A stretch of 64,000 nucleotides of DNA from Streptosporangium sp. NBC_01755 (GTDB lineage: Bacteria > Actinomycetota > Actinomycetes > Streptosporangiales > Streptosporangiaceae), in NCBI RefSeq assembly GCF_035917995.1, contig NZ_CP109131.1, positions 7,316,001 to 7,380,000 on the forward strand, given 5' to 3'. Both the position numbers and the translations under genes were made by a program. Positions 24,817 to 33,800 of the stretch are shown here, piece after piece. A model generated the notes under the pieces. It did not search any database and was not told the DNA's origin. It saw only the letters and a program-made list of their open reading frames with translations. Within the stretch, counting starts at the first letter, position 1; the number at the start of each line of letters is the position of its first letter.

Positions 24817-27800
24817 GGCTGTTCCTCCATGCGCAGGCGCAGGTAGCCCTCTTCGAGCACGGCCGCGTCCACCGGCAGCAGCGCCTGCTGGGTGGCCGCG
24901 ACGATGGGGTCGTCGCGCCAGGACGTCTCGCCGTCGCGCCGTGCCCAGCTCTGTGCCCCGCCGAGCAGCGAGCTGATCGGCAGGCGCACCTGGTCGGCGT
25001 CCACCAGTACGGGGCCGGCACGGAACGATGGCATGATCCGCGCCAGCGCGGGGGCCGTCCAGTCCCGGAGCAGCTCGATCGACTTGCGCGGCAGGATCCC
25101 GCTGGTGGCGTGGACTTTCGCGGCGGCGTCCAGCAGCAGCGTGAGCCGTACGGTCTGGCCGGGGCGCAGCCAGATCGTGCCGGATCGCAGCATCGGCGAC
25201 TCCAGGCGCCGGGTTCCGGCGGGCTTTCCCGCCAGGTCGCCGCGGCGGGCGCCGCTGTCCACGGCGGACGCGGAGATCGACGGGTCGAGTGTCCACAACC
25301 GGCGGTAGTCGTCGTCGACGACGAATCCGTAAAGGCCGTCGTCGATCCGGGTGAGCGCGCCCAGCCGTACCGGGAACGTGCTCGCCGCGAGGCGGCGCCA
25401 GGCGGCGCGGCGGGCCTCGGGCATGGCGGGGAAGGATTCGCCCACGATGTCGAGCCGCAGCGTGGCGCGGACGAGCGCGACCGGGCGGGCGACGAGCTGG
25501 GCCAGGTGCTCGCCGCGCCCCGGCCAGGCCACGGTCTGCCCGGTGGTCTCGATCACCCGTAGCAGCGCCCGCAGCGGGGTGTCGGTGCGGGGCGTGGCGT
25601 CGGCGCGTTCGGCGGTGTCGGCGTCGAGCAGGCCGCGGGCGAGCGCCGTCAGGTGCCGCCGTTCCGGTTCCGTCCAGCCGGGGGCCAGGCCGATGGGGCC
25701 CCGGTCGCCCGGCGGGCCCTCCCACACGACCGCGTCGGCGATCGGGTCGTGCCGGAGCTGGCCGAGGGGGACACCGCCCGGGTCGAAGAACTCCACCGCG
25801 TCGTCGGCGTGGTCGGCCAGCAGCCAGCCCGCGACCGGATTCGGTGGCTTGGCGAGGGTGGGATCCGTGTTCGCCTCGACGCTGTCGTCGGCCGCGTCGA
25901 CCAGCCGCACCATCAGCCGGGACGGCGGGTTGAGGCGCGGGCGCAGGGTCAGCGCGTTCCCGGGACCTTGCAGGCCCCGGCCGGTCACGGGGGCGCCGGC
26001 GGCGAGCAGATCGACGGAGCGGCCGAACGCGTCGACGGCGCGCAACCGCGGCAGGCGGGCCTGACCGGCGCGCAGCAGCAGCGCGGGACCGGTCGGCTCC
26101 GGCGGGATCCCGTCCCGGGTGACAGTGTCGGCGTAGCCGAGCAGAGCTGCGCGCAGGTCGCCGAGCGCGGCGCTCAGGAAGTCGGTGTACCCGGCTTCCG
26201 CGGCCAGCCGCCGCAGCGCTGCCTGGTCCTGTTCGCCGAGCCTGCCTTGGCCGTCCCGGTCCAGGACGTCCTCGGCCGCGCAGAAGGCGGACACGGCGGA
26301 AGCCAGGGACCTGGCGGTGGCCGGGGTGAGCAGGGACCGGTTGGTGACAACCTGGGGGACGGCGTCCGGTCCGGTGACTCCGGTGAAGTCGAGTTCGTCC
26401 AGGGTCCAGCCGCCCAGCTCGGGGCTGAGCGTGGTCTCCGCCTGCCATTCCAGGTAGAGGGGGACCCAGGGCTGCCGCTGCCAGATGGTGATCCCGGCGG
26501 GGGAGCCGGTGACGCCGTCGTACAGGGAGTAGCGCAGGAGCGGCGCGGCTTCGGCCGGGCGGGCCAGCCAGGCGAGGAACAGGGCGTGCTGGGTCTCCAT
26601 CGCCGTGCGCGCCGCCGCGAAGTCGACATCGATCCGGTTGAGCAGGCGTTCGTCGAAGGAGGTGAACGGGTCCTGGGTCGCGGCCTCGACGACGAGGTCG
26701 GCCGCTTCGCGGGGAATCTCCCCGTGGGCGGGCACCTCGGTGAGCAGCCGCCGCCCGTCGATGCCGGCGATCGTGCGTACGGTGTCGCCGGTGAGGCGGC
26801 AGGCCAGCCGGTCGTCGAGGGAGAACCGGCCGTCGTGGCCGTGCCGCAGGCACCGGCGCAGGCCGCGCACCAGCACCACCGGGTCCTGCGGCTGGTACAG
26901 GCGGGGCAACGGGATGGTGCGGTCGCCGACGCGGCGAGGGTCGGGCGGCGGGCTGATCCTGGCCGGCTGGGTGCGCGCCGCCAGCAGGTCGGCGGCCTGC
27001 GCGCCGGTTCCGGTGAAGGCCAGCCGCACCTGCCCGGCCGGGAACCTGGCGCGCAGCTCGTCCGTCGCCGGGGTCGGCTGCTCCGGGTCGCGCATGACCT
27101 CGAACGGGTCGCCGAGGATCGTCTTCTCGGTGCGTTCCCCGCCGGGCGCGGCGTCGAAGGCCCGGGCGTGCAGTTCCTCGGCCAGGCGGGTGACCCCGGT
27201 CGGCTCGATGAGGGCGTCGGTGACGCCGTACGCGAACGCGGCGTACCGTACCTCGGCCGCAGGGTCGGCCAGGCGGTCGGCGATGAGCGCGGCGGCCGCG
27301 TCGACCGAGGTGGCGCCGACGCTCACGGCCAGGGTCGCTGCGTCCGGCCGGTCGTCGGGGAGCGGGTTCGTGGTGTCCGGGTCACGGGGCACACCGTAGA
27401 CGACGCCGTGGTAGACCGACTGGCGGGGCCACCAGGGGCGCGGGTCGGAGACGATCGGCGCGTCCGGGGCGGCCAGGCCGTCGGGGCGGGCGGGCGTGTG
27501 CTGCTCGACCGCCGTCGCCGGCAGCACGCCGAGCCGTACGGCGGCAGACACGGCGCGGGCGGCCCGCTCGCGGGCGGCGGCGATTCGTTCCGGCGACAGC
27601 GCCCAGCCGAACCACGCGAGCAACGTCTCGGGGTCCTCGGCGTCCCGCAGCGGGTCGAGCCCGGGCTGGGAGTACCAGCCGGTGACCACATAGGTCAGCG
27701 GCCCCATCGGGGTCTGCCCCGGGAGCCAGGGGTCGTGGAAGCCGAACCGGTTCGCCACGTTGTCGTACACGGCGGCCCAGCCGGGCTCGCCGCCCGCCAC

Positions 27801-28319
27801 GGCCGTGAGCTGACCGGCGGGTATGTGCGGGTGCGTGAACGGCGGGTTTCCTGGTCCAGGCTCGCGCCAGGCGGCCAGGTCGGTGACGTTGGCCCGGTCG
27901 GCCTCCACGACCCAGGAGCGAACCGCGCGCGGTGGCTGCTCGCTGAGCCGGGTCACCAGCCAGCGATCCGGCAGCGGCCGGTACGTGCCGTCGGCCCGGG
28001 TCGTCGTGAGCCCGTCAGGCAGTGCCCAGTGCAGGTGCACGCCCGGCGCCCGGGGGGTGGCCAGATCGGTGAACGGCGGCGTGCTCGCCGGTCCCTTGAA
28101 CGTGTCCGTGTTCAGCGCGAGCGTGGTCACATCGGCGATCGGGACGTGGTCGGCGGCACCGCCCGCGTGCCCCGGCCGTACGACGAGCGCCCGCACGTCG
28201 ACCGGGACGAGCAGCCGGAGCGCCGGCGCGATGGTGCCGCGGGTGCGTGCCACGCCGCGGACCAGGGCGTCGCGGACGCCAAGCGCGTACGCGGGATGGA
28301 AGACGGTGTCCTCGGTCAC
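24813..28319 (-). CDS. 1168-aa uncharacterised protein of the giant operon
   Basis: No known domain is recognised. The N-terminal region has a striking aromatic motif, GVHLHWALPDGL (about residues 92-103), then PLPDRWLVTRL, and a WYSQPGLDPL stretch near 230. I recall similar HLHWALP proteins as uncharacterised large bacterial proteins. The C-terminal third is beta-rich (GTIWLRPGQTVRLTLLLDAA). There is no signal peptide and there are no membrane segments. The GTG start overlaps the stop of the 283-aa gene (GTGA). Confidence 0.78.
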   Translation of the reverse strand: MTEDTVFHPAYALGVRDALVRGVARTRGTIAPALRLLVPVDVRALVVRPGHAGGAADHVPIADVTTLALNTDTFKGPASTPPFTDLATPRAPGVHLHWALPDGLTTTRADGTYRPLPDRWLVTRLSEQPPRAVRSWVVEADRANVTDLAAWREPGPGNPPFTHPHIPAGQLTAVAGGEPGWAAVYDNVANRFGFHDPWLPGQTPMGPLTYVVTGWYSQPGLDPLRDAEDPETLLAWFGWALSPERIAAARERAARAVSAAVRLGVLPATAVEQHTPARPDGLAAPDAPIVSDPRPWWPRQSVYHGVVYGVPRDPDTTNPLPDDRPDAATLAVSVGATSVDAAAALIADRLADPAAEVRYAAFAYGVTDALIEPTGVTRLAEELHARAFDAAPGGERTEKTILGDPFEVMRDPEQPTPATDELRARFPAGQVRLAFTGTGAQAADLLAARTQPARISPPPDPRRVGDRTIPLPRLYQPQDPVVLVRGLRRCLRHGHDGRFSLDDRLACRLTGDTVRTIAGIDGRRLLTEVPAHGEIPREAADLVVEAATQDPFTSFDERLLNRIDVDFAAARTAMETQHALFLAWLARPAEAAPLLRYSLYDGVTGSPAGITIWQRQPWVPLYLEWQAETTLSPELGGWTLDELDFTGVTGPDAVPQVVTNRSLLTPATARSLASAVSAFCAAEDVLDRDGQGRLGEQDQAALRRLAAEAGYTDFLSAALGDLRAALLGYADTVTRDGIPPEPTGPALLLRAGQARLPRLRAVDAFGRSVDLLAAGAPVTGRGLQGPGNALTLRPRLNPPSRLMVRLVDAADDSVEANTDPTLAKPPNPVAGWLLADHADDAVEFFDPGGVPLGQLRHDPIADAVVWEGPPGDRGPIGLAPGWTEPERRHLTALARGLLDADTAERADATPRTDTPLRALLRVIETTGQTVAWPGRGEHLAQLVARPVALVRATLRLDIVGESFPAMPEARRAAWRRLAASTFPVRLGALTRIDDGLYGFVVDDDYRRLWTLDPSISASAVDSGARRGDLAGKPAGTRRLESPMLRSGTIWLRPGQTVRLTLLLDAAAKVHATSGILPRKSIELLRDWTAPALARIMPSFRAGPVLVDADQVRLPISSLLGGAQSWARRDGETSWRDDPIVAATQQALLPVDAAVLEEGYLRLRMEEQP

Positions 28320-29167
28320 GCCTCCTCCTCGAAGGCCGCGCCGAGGTCGGCGAGGGTGATCGACGGCCGGAAGGCGGTGCCGGGTTCCGGCGGGCCGGTG
28401 AAGTCCTGGCGGAACGGGAACTGCAGGAGGCGGCGGGCCAGCGGCGCGGCCTCGGTGGCGTGCAGCAGCTCGGCGAGCGCCACCATGTCCACGACCCCGC
28501 CCCCGCCAGGACGGAACGGGACGGGCCCGGCGGCGGGCTGTCCGTCACGGCCGGGCACGGCGTACCGGCCGCCGGCCGCGGCGTTGAAGCCGAACTGCAC
28601 ACCCTGGTGGGGTTCCTCCAGCGTGACCGTGTCGGGCAGCCCGTCGAACATGGCCAGCAGCACGGCGGGCGCCAGCCGCTCCAGCCGGACCGTGGGCACG
28701 GCCGAGCCGTCGCGCGAGGCCCTGACCTGCAGGCCCGGCCAGCCGGACACCAGCCGGGAGCGCAGCAGGAAGCCGGTCACCGGCATGTCGGCCGCGCCGT
28801 CGAGCACCTGCCCCGGCCGGACTCGACTGTGGCGGTCGTTGCGTTCCGCGCGGTCCACGGTGTCGCGGAGCTCGGCGTGCCGGCCCCGCAGGTGCGCCCG
28901 TTCCCGCGCGTCGGCGGCGACGCTGAGCGCGCCGTCGCAGGCCGCGTCGGTCCAGTTGCGGTCCAGGAAGAAGAACCGGATCGACTCGGGTGGCGGCAGC
29001 AGCGCGTCGTCCACCACCAGGTACGGGAATGGCACGCCGATCAGCAGCCGCAGCCGGGCCAGCCAGGAGACCACCTGGCCAGGCGGCGGTTCCGGCCGGA
29101 CCTGGGCGGCGGCGTCGCGGAGCGTCGCGAGGGCCGAGGCCGAGGGAAACAGGTCCGCGTCGCTCAC
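28316..29167 (-). CDS. 283-aa uncharacterised protein of the giant operon
   Basis: No named family is recognised. A notable segment at about residues 44-82 (GVPFPYLVVDDALLPPPESI, then RFFFLDRNWTDAACDGALSV) resembles a motif seen in uncharacterised proteins beside HLHWALP-type ones. The rest is beta-rich with a Gly-rich loop (FRPGGGGVVD). The GTG at 29167 overlaps the stop of the 52-aa ORF, and its own stop overlaps the next GTG. It is soluble by prediction. Confidence 0.75.
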   Translation of the reverse strand: MSDADLFPSASALATLRDAAAQVRPEPPPGQVVSWLARLRLLIGVPFPYLVVDDALLPPPESIRFFFLDRNWTDAACDGALSVAADARERAHLRGRHAELRDTVDRAERNDRHSRVRPGQVLDGAADMPVTGFLLRSRLVSGWPGLQVRASRDGSAVPTVRLERLAPAVLLAMFDGLPDTVTLEEPHQGVQFGFNAAAGGRYAVPGRDGQPAAGPVPFRPGGGGVVDMVALAELLHATEAAPLARRLLQFPFRQDFTGPPEPGTAFRPSITLADLGAAFEEEA

Positions 29168-29322
29168 CGGTGCACCATCCTCGTTTCGATTGGGTCGGCG
29201 CCGATCACGTTGGCCAAGGCCGGAACATGCGAGGTCGCCATCGAACGCGGCGACGGCCCGGTCGTGGCGGCCCTGCTGGAGGCGGCTCTGGCCGTGAGGC
29301 GGCTTGACTCCGGGCTTTTCAT
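29164..29322 (-). CDS. 52-aa tiny coupled ORF
   Basis: ATG 29322 overlaps the stop of the 509-aa gene (ATGA) and its TGA at 29166-29164 overlaps the GTG of the 283-aa gene (GTGA). It spans the whole gap with no free base. The peptide is Ala/Ser-rich at the start and ends ANVIGADPIETRMVHR. No family is recognised. The double overlap is strong evidence that it is translated. Confidence 0.6.
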   Translation of the reverse strand: MKSPESSRLTARAASSRAATTGPSPRSMATSHVPALANVIGADPIETRMVHR

Positions 29323-30848
29323 GAGAACACCTCGTCTATGGTCGCCGCCGGGGCGGCCGGATCGTAGCCGTCCGCGGGACGCACCCCGGCCTCGTCGAGG
29401 GTGGCCGCCACGCGCGTCGCCAGGGCCCGGCGCAGGTGGGCCAGCAACGTGGGGGCCTCGTCCCGCAGCCGGTCGAAGCTCGTCTCCAGCGGGTCGGCGC
29501 CGGACGGGTCGGGCAGCTCGCGGTGGGCCGGCGGCCCGCCCTCCAGGACGACCAGGATGTCCTTGACGTCCAGGCCGAGCCCGTCCGCGATGACCTGGAT
29601 CACCTTCTCGGTGATCACCACTTCCGCACGGGGCCGTGGCGGGCCGAGCCGGTCCTTCAGGTCCCGCAGGGCGCCGAGCGCGTAGGAGTCAGGGGCGCCG
29701 AGGCCGAGGTCGGTGTATCCGGGCACGAACCGGGTCGTCTCAGCGGTGGCGGCGGCCGCGAAGTCGGCGCGTCGCCATTCGCGCAGCGCGGCCACGAACT
29801 CGGGGTCTGCCAGGGCGAGCAGCCGCCCGATCTCGAAGGCCGCCGCCTCCGACAGGTCCTCCAAGCCGTCGGAGGCGATGCGGCGGGCCTGGTCGGCAGC
29901 GAAGGTCGGGGCCGGGGGGCGGCGCGCGGTCTCGCGGGGGACGAGCGGCCCCCGGTACCAGGCGGCGCGGTCCTCGCCGCGCCGCGAACGGTGCCGGGTG
30001 GCGACATGGCCGGTCGGGGTCACGCCGGGGCAGCCGTCCGTCGCCGTCCCGAACGAGCCGCTGTCCAGGTTCCCGGCGAGGCTCTGGAAGTCGCCCCCCT
30101 CGGCCACGGAGAACGTCCACCGGGCCAGCACGGGAAAACGCCGGTCGCGCGGCCCCGCCGGGACGATCTCGGCCGGGCCGGGCTCCGGCGCGGTGCCCGC
30201 GCGGCCCGGCAGCGCGTCGGCGCGTCCCTCCAGCGAGATCAGGCAGGCCTGGTACGCCAGGCCCGGCCGCGGCAGCCGGGCCGACAGCACCACCGAGAAG
30301 AAGCCGTCCAGATCGCCTCCGGCCAGTTCGGTGTCGTCGAGCGCGACCTCGCGGACGTGGCAGAGCAGCCCCAGTTCGGCGGCGCTGGGAAAGACGGCGT
30401 GCACGACGTTGGCGGTGGTCGCCAAGCAGGCGCACGACCCGGAGCCAGGGCCGACGTTGAGCGTCGCGTGCAGGGCGGGCGGGATCACCTCGGTCACCGG
30501 GACGGAGGGCAGGTACTCGCCCTCGTCCTCGGTGAGCAGCACCAGCGCCAGCCAGGGCGCGTCCGCGACCGCCTCGCCGAGCCGCCGCTCCCACGGCAGC
30601 GTGCGCCGTTTCAGCACGATCTCCGGCAGCCGTGTGTCGAACGCGCCACGCGCGGTCGGCGGCGGGAAGACCGAGGCGACCTCGGTGCCGGCGATCGCGA
30701 ACCGGGGGGAGAGGACCTCGATTTCCTCGGCCACGGCGGTGGCCGCGTCGCCGTCGATGCTGTGCTCCAGGAGCACGGTGTACGTGCCGGCCGTGAGCGC
30801 GGGCCTGGCCGCGCTGTGCAGCCGGATGTGACCGGGGGAAACGCTCAC
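29319..30848 (-). CDS. 509-aa uncharacterised protein of the giant operon
   Basis: No family is recognised. The N-terminal 100 residues look like a beta-sandwich (PALTAGTYTVLLEHSIDGD). The middle has WLALVLLTEDEGEYLP and a Cys pair in GSGSCACLATTANVV. The C-terminal third is helical (FEIGRLLALADPEFVAALRE, then ALATRVAATLDEAGVRP). The GTG at 30848 overlaps the stop of the giant gene. There is no signal peptide. Confidence 0.75.
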   Translation of the reverse strand: MSVSPGHIRLHSAARPALTAGTYTVLLEHSIDGDAATAVAEEIEVLSPRFAIAGTEVASVFPPPTARGAFDTRLPEIVLKRRTLPWERRLGEAVADAPWLALVLLTEDEGEYLPSVPVTEVIPPALHATLNVGPGSGSCACLATTANVVHAVFPSAAELGLLCHVREVALDDTELAGGDLDGFFSVVLSARLPRPGLAYQACLISLEGRADALPGRAGTAPEPGPAEIVPAGPRDRRFPVLARWTFSVAEGGDFQSLAGNLDSGSFGTATDGCPGVTPTGHVATRHRSRRGEDRAAWYRGPLVPRETARRPPAPTFAADQARRIASDGLEDLSEAAAFEIGRLLALADPEFVAALREWRRADFAAAATAETTRFVPGYTDLGLGAPDSYALGALRDLKDRLGPPRPRAEVVITEKVIQVIADGLGLDVKDILVVLEGGPPAHRELPDPSGADPLETSFDRLRDEAPTLLAHLRRALATRVAATLDEAGVRPADGYDPAAPAATIDEVFS

Positions 30849-33800
30849 GTGGCGGGCCTCCAGGTGATCGTCGAGTTCTGGACGGGGCCCGCGACCGGGC
30901 CGGTCACCAGGCCGGGGAGCCGGCCGGCGAGCCCGGGGTCTCCCTCGGCCGCCATCAGCCGGGCGGCCAGGACGCCGGCGGGGTCCGGGCTGCCCAGCAC
31001 GGCGCGGAGTGCGAAGGAGCCGTCGTGTGCGACGCTCACCGTGCAGCCGGAGCTTCCCGGCAGGACCTCGCGCAGCATGACGATCTCCTCGCCGAAGGTG
31101 AACAGCCGGTCGGGAGCGCCTGTCCACTTGGCGCCGTCCAGGCCGATCAGGAGCTCCCCAGGGGGCGGGGTGAGGGGTCGCAGCGTGATCACGACAGATC
31201 GTGAGCGCGGCAGCGTGGTCTCGGACAGGCCCTGACCGCGCACGATGTCGGCCGGGTCGGCCAGTGCGATGTCGGTCGGGCGCCGGGCGCGGCGCGTGGT
31301 CGCCCCGGGCGTGCGCAGTACTCCGCCCGCCACCACGCAGGCGTGCTCGCCGACGCGGGCCACGGGGACGCCGCTGTGCCAGCCGCTCAGACCGCCGAGG
31401 TCGTGTTCGAACCCGCTGCCCACCACCACGACGCGGTGCGCGCCGACCGGCACCGGGATCGTCCCGTGACTCATGGTCACGTCCGCCAGCACGCGCCCGG
31501 CCAGGTCGAGCACGCACACGCGGACCAGCTGCCGTCCGCCGACCTCCAGCCACGGACGGGCGTCCGCCCAGTCGTCGTGGGCGCCGGGGACGTGCCAGAC
31601 CTGGACGTCCCCGGCCGGCAGCCGCACGCCGAAGGAGGGATCGTGCGCGAGCCGCTCGTAGCTGAACAGGCCGCGGACCACTTCGATCGCTCCGCCGGGT
31701 GCGGCGTGCGTCCGCCGGTCTCCTTGCGGGAGCAGCTTCGTGTCCACGGGGTCGGTGGTGATCAGCGCGGCCGCCACGGCGGGGTGGCGGGCCGACACGG
31801 AGGCCACCGTCGGCGGACTCGTACGTGGGTAGCTGTCGCCCCATTTGCCGACACTCGTACGGGGTCGCTGCCGGCGCGCCGGCCGGGCCTCCGGCCGCAA
31901 CACGGCCAGCAGCACCGGCACGGGCACCGGGGGAGGCGTCGGCTCCGGGCGTACCGGCAGCTCCCGGATCACGGCGGGCTCGTACAGCCGGGCCGGTGTG
32001 AACACGCCCGCCGTGATCCGGGCCGGGCGAGGCGCGGCCGACCGTTCCCCGCCGAGCAGCGCCCGCTCGAAGGCGCTCGGCCCGGCGGCGGTGGCCGCCA
32101 CCGCACGCGGTCCGAGGCAGCGGGCGAGAGCCTGCGTCGCGTTCGCCATGAACCACCCGGCCAGTTCGAACGCGTCCGCGCCCGCGACTGACGCCGCCCA
32201 GGCCGCGGCGGCTTCGTCGGCCGCGCTCAGCTCGCCATCGGGATCCCGGTCGTCCAGCAGCGGCAGCGGTAGCGGCAGCGGCAGGGGTTCGCTCACCTCG
32301 ATCTGGTGCACGGAGATCTGCGGTGTCGTGCCGGTGATGGTCACGTCCGCCACGAAGTCGGCGCCCACGTACGCCTCGCGCATGCCCCCGGCGCCGTTCG
32401 GCCGGGGCATGCCCCAGACGGCCTCGGGCACCTGACCCCGTACGGGTGTCCACGTACCCGGCGTGACACTCCCCGCGGAGTCCCGGATCGTCACGCGGTG
32501 CCGCGCCACGACGGTGGCCCGCCCCATCGGCGCGGCGCTGAGCGCGGGCCCCGGCAGCCGCGCCCCGTTGACCTCGCCCGCCGCCCGTACGGCCGTCCGG
32601 AGCGAGAACTCGGGCAGCACGCGCGTCCTTTCCGGCGGGGAACCGGCCTCCGGCGGCGGTGCTCCGGGGTCGTCGGTGTGCGCGCCCCGGGTCACGCCCA
32701 TGCTCATGGGCCGTTTCGACGGGTCGCCCGCCACAAGGTACTTGTCGTGGAAGGCCGCCCAGCCCAGCCACGCCTTGGGCGCGGTGTCGGCCGCGGCGCC
32801 GAACGGCACCGTGACGACGGCGACGCCCAGGTCGAGCTTGGCGAGGCCGCGCAACTCCGGGCCGGTGATGAGTAGTTCGACGCCGATCGACAGGCTGAGC
32901 CTGAGGGAGATGTGGATGAACCAGATCTTCACCTCGATGAGGATCCACACGCCGACCGACACGTACACCGAGAAGTCGTAGAAGAACGGGTCCCAGGAAA
33001 TGAGAATGTCGAGCCCCACCGCGAACCACGCGCCCGCGAAGCCGAAGTCGGCGGCGGCCTCCAGCCGCCCGCCGGTCATGACGCATGTGGACGTGAGAGT
33101 GAAGTACGCCTCGCCCTTGATCATGATCGCTTCGGACACCGACCACGCGAACCCGACGCGCGGAACCGCCGGGTGGTGCGGCGCCCGCTTGAACCGGGGG
33201 TGATAGCCGCCGATGGAGACCAGGAACTCGCCCGTCCTGAACCAGATGACGAACGCGAACCCGCCGAAGACCCGGCAGGACGGGTTGATCACCCAGGAGT
33301 TGTCCGTGAGCTGGGCCTGCACCGACAACACGCCTTCGGACGTGGAGAACCGCGCGCACAGGGCGAGTTCGAGATAGACGGCCGGGGCGTCGGGGTTGGG
33401 CAGCCCGGCCCTGGCCAGCCCGAGCACCATGATCTCCAGCCCGTCCCCGATGGCGACCGTGAGCACCGCGATGGACTCGACCAGCGTGAAGCTGGTGAAC
33501 CGGACACCGGCGGCCAGCCAGAACGCGCCGTGCCTGGGCGGGAACGTCTGGCCGAGCTGCCCCAGCACCGCCATCGGATCACGGGCCGGCGCGCTGTCCG
33601 GACGGAGCGCGGCGATCAGCGGGAAATCCTTGACCTTCGTCATGTCGTCCGGTGCTCTGAGCTCCCGGTTGAGGCCGATACCGCCGCCCAGGCCGAGCAG
33701 GAAGAAGGCAGGAGGCCCGCCGAGCGGTGCCAGGAGGGCCGCGACGACGAACAGCGAGGCGTACTTCTCAGGCTGGTTCGGGATGGGGAACATGCCGTAG

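Noticed and set aside
25653..29297. Plus-strand open frame of 1214 codons
   Set aside because: It is the antisense of the 1168- and 283-aa genes. Its translation is Arg/Gly/Gln-rich low-complexity sequence, a usual artefact of high-GC third positions.
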